Shown: positions 36,995-46,541, counted from the stretch's first letter. The stretch: 64,000 bases of DNA from Collinsella sp. (GCA_019414445.1 DXMA01000005.1:8213-72212); one strand, 5' to 3'. Notes: generated from the letters alone by a model not told the origin. Numbers and translations are program-made.

Positions 36995-38017
36995 ATGGCG
37001 AAACGACTTGCCTCTTTTGATATCGCGAAGGCGGTCGCTTTGATTGCAGTTGTCGTTGGGCACTGCAGCTTTGCCGGTGTGCCCCAAGGCGTTGTAAAAG
37101 CGTGCTACTCCTTTCACATGCCGCTGTTCTTTATTGTGAGCGGCTACTTTTTTAAACAGCAGGAAGACGAGAGAGCCCTGCTTCGGAAGAGTGTGAGTGG
37201 GTTGCTAGTTCCATATCTGGGGACAAGCCTCATCCTGATTGTTTTAATGGTATTTAGAACCATATTTGACGGTGGGCTAGTTGTCGAAACTGTCCGCTCC
37301 TGGACCGTGGCGGCTTTATACGGATCCGGGGCTGTTCTTGACTCTATGCCGGAAGGGGTAATGGCTATTGGGGCTATTTGGTTTCTACTTGCGTTATTCT
37401 GGTCGCGGTTGTTGCTAAATGCGGCGTTGAAGACTGACTATCCAGCCTTGGTATGCCTCGCCCTCTTTATCGTTGGCATTGGTTCTGCGGACTCCATCTG
37501 GTTGCCCTTGGCTGTTCAGCCCGCAATGTGCGCCGTTCTGTTCTTATATATTGGGTTCAAGATCAAGGAATCGTCTCTTTTGAGGCGGGGTGGCATGTCT
37601 CCAATTCTATGGGGCTTTTCCTTCTGTATTTGGTTGTATTGCGCTAGATACCATGGTGTTCTGTACATGGTTTCCAACACGTATGCTGCAGGGGCAATGG
37701 ATGTTATTGGTGGAGTGTGTGGCTCCATCTGCCTCCTAAAGTTTTCTGAGGTATACATTTCTAAAATTCCCGTCTTGTCCAGCATGTTAAAGTTCGTGGG
37801 AAAGAACTCTCTTGCCTTTTTCTGCATGCATCTCGTTGAGTTAGATGTGATTCGGTGGGATCTGATTTGGGAGATCATGTCTCAGATTCCGCATGCATGG
37901 GTTCTTATGGTGTTGATGCAGGTTGCGTGCACGGGGCTGTTCGCTGGCGTGGTTTATTGTTTGCCGCCTTTCCTGTCTGGTTTGTTTTATCCGGCCAGAC
38001 GTGCGAAGTCCGCATAG
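36995..38017 (+). CDS. Membrane acyltransferase (acyltransferase 3 family)
   Basis: The 340-residue protein has about ten hydrophobic helices. The N-terminus has ASFDIAKAVALIAVVVGHCS, with the histidine of the family's first motif, then CYSFHMPLFFIVSGYFF. This family O-acetylates or otherwise acylates surface sugars. ATG 36995 is one base after the previous stop; a TTG at 36983 overlapping it is less likely. It probably decorates the polymer made by the neighbouring transferases. Confidence 0.85.
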   Translation: MAKRLASFDIAKAVALIAVVVGHCSFAGVPQGVVKACYSFHMPLFFIVSGYFFKQQEDERALLRKSVSGLLVPYLGTSLILIVLMVFRTIFDGGLVVETVRSWTVAALYGSGAVLDSMPEGVMAIGAIWFLLALFWSRLLLNAALKTDYPALVCLALFIVGIGSADSIWLPLAVQPAMCAVLFLYIGFKIKESSLLRRGGMSPILWGFSFCIWLYCARYHGVLYMVSNTYAAGAMDVIGGVCGSICLLKFSEVYISKIPVLSSMLKFVGKNSLAFFCMHLVELDVIRWDLIWEIMSQIPHAWVLMVLMQVACTGLFAGVVYCLPPFLSGLFYPARRAKSA

Positions 38018-38035
38018 TTTAGTTTGGAGAACTTG

Positions 38036-40180
38036 ATGACTCCTATAGAGTGCGCGAGAAATAACATTGAGCCTGTTAGCAACGATGGTTCCAGCATTTT
38101 GCAGAAGATTCTTCGGTATTTTGCTATTTCACTTATGATTGCAATGGCCTTGGAGATTCTCGTATTCAATTTCCCGTTCTGGGAATCTTTGCTATTTGGG
38201 AACGCGAAAGAAGTGGATTGGAGCCTTGGTCCTGGATTGGAGATTCAGGATGACAGGACGATTAAGGTCGTAGATCCCGAAACCGCCTATATTGAATTCG
38301 ATGCCGATGGATGTCGTGTCGAGAATCTTTACCTTGATATCGCTGTTCCAGGCTGGACATCTTCGTCATGGAGAACGTCGACTGGCCCTTATTTAGCAAT
38401 AAAGGTTCTTGCTACTGACGAAGCGAACTCATCTTTCTTTGAACTTCCTTCTTACAATTACTGCGGCGGTATGGAAAGCTCGAAATACCTTCGCCTGCAT
38501 CTTTCTGGGGTTTCACATAAGATGCGGGTGCTTATTCAAGAAGAATCGGGGTTCAGCTTTGATTTTCGAGGCGCGTCTATTAATGCCATGAGGCCGTTTT
38601 GCTTCGAGCTCATCCGATTTGGGATTGTTGCATTATTGGCTTGTGCGCTCCTTGCTTTCCGACCCTCATCTAGTCTTTACAGGACTAGATTGTTTCCAAT
38701 TCGCCCTGTTGTTATCGGATGCATTGTCGCGTTAATGACCGTTGAGATGGCGGGATCTGTTGTTGTCAGCCGATTGTCTGGGGTTGTTGACAATCCAGCT
38801 AACGGTCCAACAATTAGCGGGCCGGTTGCATTTGACTTCAATCAATACAATCATCTTGCGGATGCGTTTTTGTCGGGCAAGGTTTCCTTAGACCTTCCCG
38901 TGTCCGCCGTTCTCTCTGATATGGAAAACCCGTACGATACTTCAGCTCGAGCTCAGGAATTATCTCAGGCTGGTGAGTATTACTACCTCGACTATGCTTT
39001 TTATAACGGGCATTACTACTCGTATTTCGGTGCGCTTCCGGCATTGGTTGCGTTTGTTCCCTTCAAGTTGTTAACTGGCCGTGATCTTAGAACGGATCAA
39101 GTCGTTCTCGCTTTGGGGGTGATCTTCATTTGCGCTTTCAATGCGTTGCTGTATTGCTTGGCAAAGCGCTATCGACAAGATGTCTCCCTTGGTCTGTTCG
39201 CACTTTCTTCAGTGTCATTTTTTGTTGCGAGTGGACTGCTGTACCTTGTTTTTCTCCCACAGATTTATTCTGTCCCTATTTTATCTGGCTTAATTGTTGT
39301 GTTCTTGGGCTTGTCGTGTTGGATATCTGCGGAGCGTTTGGATGGAGACCACGGGGGCTTCAAGAAGAGCTACCTCATCCTTGGTTCATTTCTGATTGCC
39401 CTGTCATTGGGCTGCCGGCCCCAATACGTGCTGGTCTCTTTGCTTGCCTTCCCGATTTTTTGGAATGCGATATTTCGGGAACGTCTGTTTTTCTCAAAAA
39501 AGGGCGTTGGCAACACGGTGTCGGTAATTGCGCCATTTATTCTCGTTGCAATTCCCGTCATGCTGTATAACGGCATGAGGTTTGGATCGGTCTTTGATTT
39601 TGGTGCCGCATACAACCTGACTGGTAGCGATATGACTTCGCGAGGAATTGACCTATCGCGGTCCCTTCCCGCTTTGTTCCAGTATTTGGTTCAGCCTTTG
39701 AGTATTTGCGCACGGTACCCGTATGTTTTCGGTGTAGACATGGCTGTTGATTTCCAGGGCTATTGGTTTTATGAGCCTTATCTTGGAGGATTGCTGCCCA
39801 TCGCTCCGTTCTTGCTCGTGGGCCTTGCTTGCATTCCGCCCGTGTTCTCCAAGAGTAAGCAGAGTCAGAAGGCTGCCATCATCTTTTCGCTCATTGTCGC
39901 ATCGGTAATCCTTTTTGCGGATTTCCAGATTGCGAGTATTACAATGCGGTACTTCAGTGACTTCTCATGGTTATTGATTTTGCTTGTGTTTGGAGTGCTG
40001 CTTCAGACTCCTGGTTTTGTGGAAGGTAAAGGTGTGATTTTTAGGATTACGGTTGCACTTATCGGACTGACAATCCTCTTGGGGTTTTGGATCTTGTTGT
40101 CTCCCGATCGTTATGGCGCTCTGGTGAGCACATGTCCGTCCGTGTTCTATGGTGTGGCTCAGATGCTATGTCTTGTTTGA
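38036..40180 (+). CDS. Large polytopic membrane protein, possible GT-C glycosyltransferase
   Basis: The 714-residue protein has one N-terminal helix and an extracytoplasmic beta-rich domain (about residues 50-180). A block of some ten helices follows. The segment GEYYYLDYAFYNGHYYSYFG in the middle resembles the tyrosine-rich loop found in GT-C (RgtA/PMT-like) enzymes using lipid-linked sugars. No catalytic acid can be named with certainty. ATG 38036 follows TTGGAGAACTTG. The gene is 18 bases after the acyltransferase, so the two are probably co-transcribed. Its AT-rich codon use matches 35-38 kb and contrasts with the GC-rich rfbB that begins next. Confidence 0.65.
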   Translation: MTPIECARNNIEPVSNDGSSILQKILRYFAISLMIAMALEILVFNFPFWESLLFGNAKEVDWSLGPGLEIQDDRTIKVVDPETAYIEFDADGCRVENLYLDIAVPGWTSSSWRTSTGPYLAIKVLATDEANSSFFELPSYNYCGGMESSKYLRLHLSGVSHKMRVLIQEESGFSFDFRGASINAMRPFCFELIRFGIVALLACALLAFRPSSSLYRTRLFPIRPVVIGCIVALMTVEMAGSVVVSRLSGVVDNPANGPTISGPVAFDFNQYNHLADAFLSGKVSLDLPVSAVLSDMENPYDTSARAQELSQAGEYYYLDYAFYNGHYYSYFGALPALVAFVPFKLLTGRDLRTDQVVLALGVIFICAFNALLYCLAKRYRQDVSLGLFALSSVSFFVASGLLYLVFLPQIYSVPILSGLIVVFLGLSCWISAERLDGDHGGFKKSYLILGSFLIALSLGCRPQYVLVSLLAFPIFWNAIFRERLFFSKKGVGNTVSVIAPFILVAIPVMLYNGMRFGSVFDFGAAYNLTGSDMTSRGIDLSRSLPALFQYLVQPLSICARYPYVFGVDMAVDFQGYWFYEPYLGGLLPIAPFLLVGLACIPPVFSKSKQSQKAAIIFSLIVASVILFADFQIASITMRYFSDFSWLLILLVFGVLLQTPGFVEGKGVIFRITVALIGLTILLGFWILLSPDRYGALVSTCPSVFYGVAQMLCLV

Positions 40181-40246
40181 TTTCATTTCGCAAACAAGGA
40201 AAGTCTAAGTCTCGTTATAAGCTCGGGCGATAGGGAAAGGCGTACC

Positions 40247-41266
40247 TTGTCCGAGAACTTCGAACCCACCAACATCATCGTCACGGGCGGCTGCGGCTTC
40301 ATCGGCAGCAACTTCGTGCACTACGTCGTGAACAACCACCCCGACGTGCGCGTCGCCGTCCTGGACAAGCTGACCTACGCCGGCAACCCCGAGAACATCG
40401 CCGGGCTGCCCGCCGACCGCGTGGAGCTCGTGGTGGGTGACATCTGCGATGCCGCGCTGCTGGACGAGCTCGTCCCCGGCCACGACGCGATCGTCCACTA
40501 CGCCGCCGAGAGCCACAACGACAACTCCATCGACGACCCCACGCCGTTCCTGCGCACCAACGTGGAGGGCACCTTCTGCCTGCTGCAGGCCGCGCGCAAG
40601 TTCGGCGTGCGCTACCACCACGTCTCCACCGACGAGGTCTACGGCGACCTGGCCTTGGACGACCCCGCGCGCTTCACCGAGGAGACGCCCTACCGTCCCA
40701 GCTCCCCCTACAGCTCCACCAAGGCGGCCTCCGACCACCTGGTGCGCGCCTGGCACCGCACCTTCGGCGTGAGGGCGACCATCTCCAACTGCTCCAACAA
40801 CTACGGCCCCTACCAGCACGTGGAGAAGTTCATCCCGCGCCAGATCACCAACATCCTGGACGGCGTGCGCCCCAAGCTCTACGGCGACGGTCGCAACGTG
40901 CGCGACTGGATCCACACCGACGACCACTCGAGCGCCGTGTGGACCATCCTCACCAAGGGCGAGATGGGGGAGACCTACCTCATCGGCGCCGACGGCGAGC
41001 GCTCCAACATCGACGTGCTGCGCGCGATACTCACGCGCTTGGGAAAGCCGGCCGACGACTTCGACTGGGTGCGCGACCGCCCCGGCCACGACCGCCGCTA
41101 CGCCATCGACTCCACCAAGCTCCGCCGCGAGCTGGGCTGGGAGCCCAAGCACACGGACTTCTCCGAGGGGCTCGACCAGACCATCGCCTGGTACACCGAG
41201 AACCGCGCCTGGTGGGAGCCCGTCAAGGCCGCTACCGAGGCACGCTACAAGGCCCAGGGCCAGTAA
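40247..41266 (+). CDS. rfbB: dTDP-glucose 4,6-dehydratase
   Basis: The 339-residue enzyme of dTDP-rhamnose synthesis converts dTDP-glucose to the 4-keto-6-deoxy sugar. TGGCGFIGSNFV binds NAD, STDEVYGDLALD holds the catalytic Asp-Glu, YSSTKAASDHLV the YxxxK pair, and RPGHDRRYAIDSTKL ends the core. It starts at TTG 40247, with AGGGAAAGG ahead. Codon use is extremely GC-rich against its AT-rich neighbours on both sides, so the gene was probably inserted or replaced by recombination. Genes rfbA and rfbC are not in the window, and only a fragment of rfbD is present. Confidence 0.95.
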   Translation: MSENFEPTNIIVTGGCGFIGSNFVHYVVNNHPDVRVAVLDKLTYAGNPENIAGLPADRVELVVGDICDAALLDELVPGHDAIVHYAAESHNDNSIDDPTPFLRTNVEGTFCLLQAARKFGVRYHHVSTDEVYGDLALDDPARFTEETPYRPSSPYSSTKAASDHLVRAWHRTFGVRATISNCSNNYGPYQHVEKFIPRQITNILDGVRPKLYGDGRNVRDWIHTDDHSSAVWTILTKGEMGETYLIGADGERSNIDVLRAILTRLGKPADDFDWVRDRPGHDRRYAIDSTKLRRELGWEPKHTDFSEGLDQTIAWYTENRAWWEPVKAATEARYKAQGQ

Positions 41267-41331
41267 GTTACCACTGATTGAGGGCGCCGTTGCGAACCAC
41301 TTGCGGTGCCCGAGTACGAGAGACGCCTTCT

Positions 41332-41395
41332 CGGCCCGTGCGCGCCCTTGCGGACCTGGGGATGACCCCCGGGGAAGCTCACCGCGCACGGGCCG
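41332..41395. repeat. Long perfect inverted repeat after rfbB
   Basis: CGGCCCGTGCGC (41332-41343) and GCGCACGGGCCG (41384-41395) are perfect 12-base arms around a 40-base GC-rich spacer. This sits at the exact drop from GC-rich to AT-rich DNA. There is no T-run, so it looks less like a simple terminator than an insertion scar or element end. Confidence 0.5.
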
Positions 41396-41531
41396 GGGCT
41401 TCGATTAGATATCGATGTTATTGTTGCGAAGGTCGCTTATGCGCGGCACTTGAAATGCGAGAAGTGGCGCCGAGTGCTTATATTCCTGCTAACATAAATA
41501 CGTTGGTTCAGATTAAAGGATGGTCGTTTGA

Positions 41532-42602
41532 ATGGCTGAAGCCCCTGCAGTCTCATTGTTGGTTCCAATTTGTAATGTCGAAAAGTATCTTCGCCAGTGC
41601 CTTGAGTCGGCTCGCGAACAATCACTTTCGAACATCGAGATTATATGCATAAACGATGGGTCGACGGATAGCTCCCTCGATATCATCAATGAATATGTCG
41701 AAGCCGATCCTCGCTTCCGAGTTCTTGACAAGCCTAATTCTGGCTATGGCGACTCCATGAACAAGGGTCTCTCGATGTGCACCGGTGAGTACGTCGGCAT
41801 TCTTGAGTCGGACGATTTCTTGGACTCAGGTGCATTGGAAACAATGTATCGAGCAGCCAAGCAATGCGACGCCCAGGTGGTTAAGTGCGACTTTTATCTG
41901 TACTGGTCTCTTCCCGAAGAGCGCAATGAGAAGTTCGGCTGGGTCGATGCGCTTCTTGAAGGCCATGTGAACCCCCAAGTGGAGCGAGAGGTGTTTTATC
42001 GAAAGCCATCGATATGGTCGGCTATCTATCGAAGGGATTTCTTGGAGAAGAACGATATTTCGTTCCTGCCTTCGCCGGGCGCTTCGTATCAAGATGCTGG
42101 CTTTAACTTCAAGGTATGGGCTTCGTGCGATAACGCGGTCTTGCTTAATGAGGCCTTCCTACACTATCGCCAGGATAATGAAAAGTCCTCGGTCAATTCT
42201 CCTGGCAAGGTTTTCTGCGTCTGCGACGAATACGAGGAGATGCATCGATACCTCGATTCGCATTGTCAGGCCAGGATATATCTGCGATCCGTCCTAGCAA
42301 AAATGCGCTTCGATAGCTATGAGTGGAACTATGACCGGCTGTCTCCTGAGCTTCGAGAGCAATTTGTTCCTCGGATGGTTGAGGATGTGAATTCTGATCT
42401 ACAGCAAGGCTATAGTGATCTCAACATTTTCGAGCCCTCCAAGCGGCTTAATCTAATTCTTCTGCTTCACGATTCCAAGTTGTATGGAGTGCTTCGGTCT
42501 TCGGATGGCTCACGTACTCGAAAAGAGCGCTTTGTTAGGCTAATGCGGGCGGGGGGATTGCTGTCTGCAATTCGATTGGCTTTGTTCCGATTGACCCACT
42601 AA
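41532..42602 (+). CDS. GT2 family glycosyltransferase
   Basis: The 356-residue GT-A transferase has VSLLVPICNVEKYLRQCLES, IIEICINDGSTDSS-type nucleotide-binding residues (INDGSTD near 40), and the DxD variant in GILESDDFLD near 95. The C-terminal half is variable and likely sets the acceptor. It lacks membrane helices, so it acts in the cytoplasm on a lipid-linked precursor. AAAGGATG lies 12 bases before ATG 41532. The next transferase begins 18 bases after its stop. Confidence 0.85.
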   Translation: MAEAPAVSLLVPICNVEKYLRQCLESAREQSLSNIEIICINDGSTDSSLDIINEYVEADPRFRVLDKPNSGYGDSMNKGLSMCTGEYVGILESDDFLDSGALETMYRAAKQCDAQVVKCDFYLYWSLPEERNEKFGWVDALLEGHVNPQVEREVFYRKPSIWSAIYRRDFLEKNDISFLPSPGASYQDAGFNFKVWASCDNAVLLNEAFLHYRQDNEKSSVNSPGKVFCVCDEYEEMHRYLDSHCQARIYLRSVLAKMRFDSYEWNYDRLSPELREQFVPRMVEDVNSDLQQGYSDLNIFEPSKRLNLILLLHDSKLYGVLRSSDGSRTRKERFVRLMRAGGLLSAIRLALFRLTH

Positions 42603-42620
42603 CTAATTCCGGAGAAGTGA

Positions 42621-43841
42621 ATGACCAAGCTGAGTATCATTGTTCCCGTCTATAACGTTGAACGGTATCTCCCTGTCTGCCTTGATTCTATTCGAAACCA
42701 GACATTTAGGGATATCGAAATAATCTGTGTCGATGATGGGTCAACCGATAGATCTTCGAACATTCTGGAGATGTATTCGAAGGTCGAACCTAGAATGCGA
42801 ATCATCAGTAAAGAGAACGGGGGGCTGTCTTCCGCGCGCAACGCTGGTATTCGCTGTGCCACGGGTGACATTGTTTGCTTTGTTGATTCTGACGACTTCT
42901 TGGACAAGACGGCTGCAAAGCGTATAACTGACGCCTTTGATTCCACGCATGCTGATTTGATTACGTTCGGTGGGCGCGTGTATCCTCAATTCCTTTCTAA
43001 TTGGTGGCTGGATAAAGTACTTTCTCCTCGCGACACAATGTATGCGTCATTCGATCCGTCTCTTTTTGCTCTCGAGGCTGCTGAGCCGTTCGCTTGGAGA
43101 ACGGCTTGTCGTCGCGAATTTCTAATTGAAGAGCGACTGTGGTTTGATGAGGAACTTCGGTTTGGAGAGGACAAGTTATTTCATTACATGGCTTATCCTC
43201 GGTCTCGGAAAACCGTGTTTCTGTCTGACAAACTGTATGACTATCGGGTGAATCGAGCCGATTCCCTTATGGCAACCAGAAATGACGATAAGGTCTTGAG
43301 GATATATGACCATCTACGAATCTCGGATCGTATATGCTCGGATTGGAAACAGTCTGGGAATGCTGAGCGCTTTGGATCTCAATTGCTCAGTTTAATTGGT
43401 GAGTTTGTGTTCATGGATGTCATGACAGCTCCTGTTCAGGATAGGACAATGCTCGCCAATTTTCTAAAGTCGATCTTGGAGACGTACTTTTCGGACGTTC
43501 AATTAAAAGCGCTCCTCCATGATAGAGAGTACGGTGCGATGGCTCGTGCGATACTAATCGATCGACGTCGCCTATTTGGACCACGTCGAAAGATGATGTT
43601 CTATCTTGGAACTCTTAGGAATAATCCCATTGACTTTTTGCGACGGGGTCGAGAGAGGCTCGCTTCATTGGGCGCTGTTCTTAAGATGCGCCAGATGGCG
43701 GGTCGGATTTTTCCTCCGTCGTCTCGGACTGTCGCGCTACGTCATCTTGAATCAGAATTTGTCCAGAAGGAAAGCGTCGCGCTTCTGAACTCTATCGAGC
43801 TTCTACGTATTGAGCTAGGGAATGTTGAGTCGGAGAAGTAG
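42621..43841 (+). CDS. GT2 family glycosyltransferase
   Basis: The 406-residue GT-A enzyme opens with KLSIIVPVYNVERYLPVCLDS. It has ICVDDGSTDRSS and IVCFVDSDDFLDKTA with the DxD near residue 88, and GGLSSARNAGI typical of the family. The C-terminus is basic and helical, ending in a hydrophilic helix. Start ATG 42621 follows CGGAGAAG. It is co-directional and closely spaced with the preceding transferase, and a terminator follows. Confidence 0.87.
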   Translation: MTKLSIIVPVYNVERYLPVCLDSIRNQTFRDIEIICVDDGSTDRSSNILEMYSKVEPRMRIISKENGGLSSARNAGIRCATGDIVCFVDSDDFLDKTAAKRITDAFDSTHADLITFGGRVYPQFLSNWWLDKVLSPRDTMYASFDPSLFALEAAEPFAWRTACRREFLIEERLWFDEELRFGEDKLFHYMAYPRSRKTVFLSDKLYDYRVNRADSLMATRNDDKVLRIYDHLRISDRICSDWKQSGNAERFGSQLLSLIGEFVFMDVMTAPVQDRTMLANFLKSILETYFSDVQLKALLHDREYGAMARAILIDRRRLFGPRRKMMFYLGTLRNNPIDFLRRGRERLASLGAVLKMRQMAGRIFPPSSRTVALRHLESEFVQKESVALLNSIELLRIELGNVESEK

Positions 43842-43890
43842 CGTATCAGGTACCAGGCCGTATCTCTTTGGCTGTGAGGCTGCGGCAATC

Positions 43891-43921
43891 GGAGGCTCCG
43901 TCAGGATCTGACGGAGCCTCC
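43891..43921 (+). terminator. Terminator between convergent genes
   Basis: GGAGGCTCCGTCA and TGACGGAGCCTCC pair over a GGATC loop, followed by GTGTTTCTT. It separates the plus-strand transferase from the minus-strand LicD gene. Confidence 0.85.
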
Positions 43922-43974
43922 GTGTTTCTTCTAGCTCGTTTGTTGTCCTATGAGAAAGACGGGTATTTCATTGG

Positions 43975-45105
43975 CTAAACGGTATCTGGATTCTCAAGAT
44001 GAAGAGATTCCAAATTGCTGTCAGTTAAATCGACGTGAGCAAAGTGCGTTGAGATATCGTCAGGTAATGAGTAGATGTTCCCATACACTTCAGTTAATAA
44101 CTTTTCAATATTTGCCGGTGCTTCACATGGCGCACCTTCAAACGCGATGCGTTGAGTTGGAAGAACGTCGCCTTTCGAGCATATCCAATCATATCCATTG
44201 AGATCGGTCAGATTGTCGATTCCCCAAATGAGCCCACTGCCGTTGGCGGAGATGATTCCATCATCTTCCGCTTGGTTTAAATAGGCATCAAAGATGGCTG
44301 CGGCCTTTTCTCCTAATATTGAATTTTCGGAAACATACCCCGCTGCTTGCCACTCTTGATACCAATCCTGAGAGATGAAATGTTCGATCATTTCGCCTCT
44401 CAGGGCAGCCTGCTTCTCAAACGTTGCATGTGTGACGTCGCTGACCTCGTCAAAGAGAAAAAGGTCAAGGAAACAGGGAATATTCTCGTTGGAGTATTTG
44501 AAGCGAATCTGTCGGCAGAAGGCAAATGCATCGTAAACGACGGAAACTGAGTAGCGTGAATCGTCCTCAACTATTTCTACCAATTTTTTAATATCTGCTC
44601 GAGTCATCCCGAGGTCTGTATCATCGTCCCATGGAATGAAACCTCCGTGTCTGACAGCGCCCAGGAGAGTTCCAAAAGCAATCCAGTAGTCAAGATTGTG
44701 TGCTTTACAGAGCTCATTGAATTCTGACAATAATTGTGCGCAGCCTAGTTGATGTAGCCGTAATGGGCCTGTGGCGGGCGGAATGCTTTTGAAGAAACGT
44801 TTTCGAGCATCTTCTGGCAGCTCTCCGTCTTTCCTGTAGAGTTCCCATAGCATGATGACGGTCTTCGAATCGTGGGCTTTAATCGCCTTTTCAAGCCGTT
44901 CGAATTCACAGGCAAGATGTCCGTTAATGCCGATGTCTGCTTGTTCGGTTCTAGAAAAAACGCGGTCATATTGGGCCGTTGTTTCGCATTTCAAAGACTC
45001 GATCGAATCCCTGAGGGATTCGATCGAGTCTTTGAGTGATTCTATTGAATCCCTCGTGTTTCGCACTGCGCGCCGTGTCGATGGGAGTAGATCAAGAATG
45101 TTCAC
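43975..45105 (-). CDS. LicD-family phosphotransferase with N-terminal coiled coil
   Basis: The 376-residue protein's core is the LicD domain: LDYWIAFGTLLGAVRHGGFIPWDDDTDLGMTR (nucleotidyltransferase-like fold with GT and DDD acidic residues near 150-180). LicD proteins move phosphocholine or phospho-polyols from CDP donors to sugars. Before it lies a coiled coil with three exact heptads of type DSIESLK/R (residues about 17-39). It starts with GTG 45105, AAAGGATAAGCA upstream, three bases after the tagD stop. With the CDP-glycerol synthase next to it, transfer of phosphoglycerol to a glycan is the likeliest reaction, which is inference. Confidence 0.83.
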   Translation of the reverse strand: MNILDLLPSTRRAVRNTRDSIESLKDSIESLRDSIESLKCETTAQYDRVFSRTEQADIGINGHLACEFERLEKAIKAHDSKTVIMLWELYRKDGELPEDARKRFFKSIPPATGPLRLHQLGCAQLLSEFNELCKAHNLDYWIAFGTLLGAVRHGGFIPWDDDTDLGMTRADIKKLVEIVEDDSRYSVSVVYDAFAFCRQIRFKYSNENIPCFLDLFLFDEVSDVTHATFEKQAALRGEMIEHFISQDWYQEWQAAGYVSENSILGEKAAAIFDAYLNQAEDDGIISANGSGLIWGIDNLTDLNGYDWICSKGDVLPTQRIAFEGAPCEAPANIEKLLTEVYGNIYSLPDDISTHFAHVDLTDSNLESLHLENPDTV

Positions 45106-45108
45106 TGC

Positions 45109-45660
45109 TTATCCTTTAAGACTCGTCTTAATGTCGCTGGTAGAAATACCGGGCGTTCGATTTAGGTATTGAACCTGGCAGATATCCCTCAGCGATTCAA
45201 AACGCGGATCGTTTTCCCAGTCACTTCCCATGCAGACTGTATCAATCTGAAAGGTCTCTACGTCTGTTGCTTTTTGTTCCCAGCTATTTTCAGGGATTAC
45301 AAGGTCAACGTAGCGTATCGCTTCGAGCATTTCCTTTCGCACATTATACGAATAGAAGCTTTTCTTTCCCTTTAGTGCGTTGAATTCGTCGGTGGAAAGG
45401 GCAACAACGAGGTAGTCTCCAAGGGCAGCCGCCTGTTGAAGCAAGCGAATATGACCATAATGCAAGAGGTCGAAAGTACCATAGGTAAGAACTCGACGGA
45501 GCCCCGATTTCCCTCGCTGGTTGGCTTGCTGATGCAAAATACCCGATCTTGTGATTGTAACGCTGTGGGGTTCTTCTGATATTTCGTGAATCGGAGGATG
45601 CCTGTGAGCTTCAGCTTGCGGCTCGATTCGTATCTCGGTGTTTATTTCAGTCCCATTCAT
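45109..45660 (-). CDS. tagD: Glycerol-3-phosphate cytidylyltransferase (TagD-like)
   Basis: A cytidylyltransferase core with the hallmark GTFDLLHYGHIRLL (HxGH motif) and RTPGISTSDIK, plus KSFYSYNVRKEMLEAIRYVD typical of TagD. It makes CDP-glycerol from CTP and glycerol 3-phosphate. The family is usually about 130 residues; this protein has about 50 additional hydrophilic N-terminal residues rich in Glu, His and Ile that lack homology. ATG 45660 is taken as start; a TTG at 45669 is possible. It forms a minus-strand pair with licD, opposite to the transferases on either side. Confidence 0.88.
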   Translation of the reverse strand: MNGTEINTEIRIEPQAEAHRHPPIHEISEEPHSVTITRSGILHQQANQRGKSGLRRVLTYGTFDLLHYGHIRLLQQAAALGDYLVVALSTDEFNALKGKKSFYSYNVRKEMLEAIRYVDLVIPENSWEQKATDVETFQIDTVCMGSDWENDPRFESLRDICQVQYLNRTPGISTSDIKTSLKG

Positions 45661-45939
45661 TCCTTGCACTCCCCGCGCCCTGTTGACTTGCAGTTTATAT
45701 TAGCTTAATCAACGGTTTACGCCCCTATGGATATCGACGTAAACACTGCGTGCCGTTATGCGGTTTTCAGCTTGTCTCGCGGTGCCGGCAACGGGTGCAT
45801 GGCGTCTTGTTCAATCGATTCGATTTTGCGGCGGGGTGCGCCGGGTGCGATCGCGAGTGGAATCGTAGCCGGCGCTGTCTGGCTGGAGATAAGGGGAGGG
45901 TCTCCAATGTGCTAGATGTTTGGCTGACGGTACCGGTTC
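45661..45939. other. Intergenic region at a composition boundary
   Basis: No gene is supported in these 280 bases. Short open frames exist but have no ribosome site or family features. DNA changes from AT-rich (licD/tagD) to GC-rich (rfbD fragment) near 45830. Confidence 0.4.
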
Positions 45940-46407
45940 ATGAGACTGCTGGTGTTCGACGGCACGGCCGAGGCGCACGACGATGGGGAGCCCTTTAGCC
46001 CGCTGTTCGTCTACGGCCAGAACAAGAGAGCGGGTGACATCGCCGTGGCCGGCTGCCCGCGCTACTACATCATGCGCTCCAGTTGGGTCATCGGTGAGGG
46101 ACACAACTTCGTCAAAACCATGAAGGGTCTGTCCGACCGCGTCGCCGACCCGGAGAATAAACTTACCCAGATTACGGTCGCGGACGACAATCTGGGCCGC
46201 CTGACCTTCACGCGCGACATGGCCGCGGCCATCTTCCACGTGCTGGACGCGAAGGCCCCCTACGGCACCTACGGCTGCACCGGCTCGGGCGCCGTGAGGA
46301 GCTGGTCCGACATCGCCCGCGCTGTCTTCGAGGCCGCTAACGGCAACGGCGGGAAGGTCGTGCCGGTGTCGACCGCCGACTGCTACGCCAGCGCCGCCTG
46401 TCCATAA
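45940..46407 (+). pseudogene. rfbD: dTDP-4-dehydrorhamnose reductase (RfbD) fragment
   Basis: The 155-residue piece contains the reductase features VFDGTAEAHDDGEPFSPL, VYGQNKRAGDIAV (the YxxxK-like catalytic region), RSSWVIGEGHNFVKTM and YGTYGCTGSGAVRSWSDIA. It lacks the N-terminal nucleotide-binding half (no GxxGxxG) and ends at ADCYASAACP, short of the usual C-terminus. It is therefore a central fragment of rfbD, unlikely to work alone. It sits at the left edge of the GC-rich block carrying the ABC exporter. Confidence 0.8.
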
Positions 46408-46541
46408 GCGCGCAACCGACTCTCCTGATTGTATGCAGCTCGTCGAGGTGAGAAATCGCGCAAGCGCCCCTGTGTTATCATACGTTGTTCGGCAAGGGCG
46501 GCATCTGCCGCTAACGTGCAATCAATAGGGAGGCGTCGTCG

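Noticed and set aside
45727..45998. Short open frames between tagD and the rfbD fragment.
   Set aside because: No ribosome site, no family features, and the composition changes within the frame; treated as intergenic.
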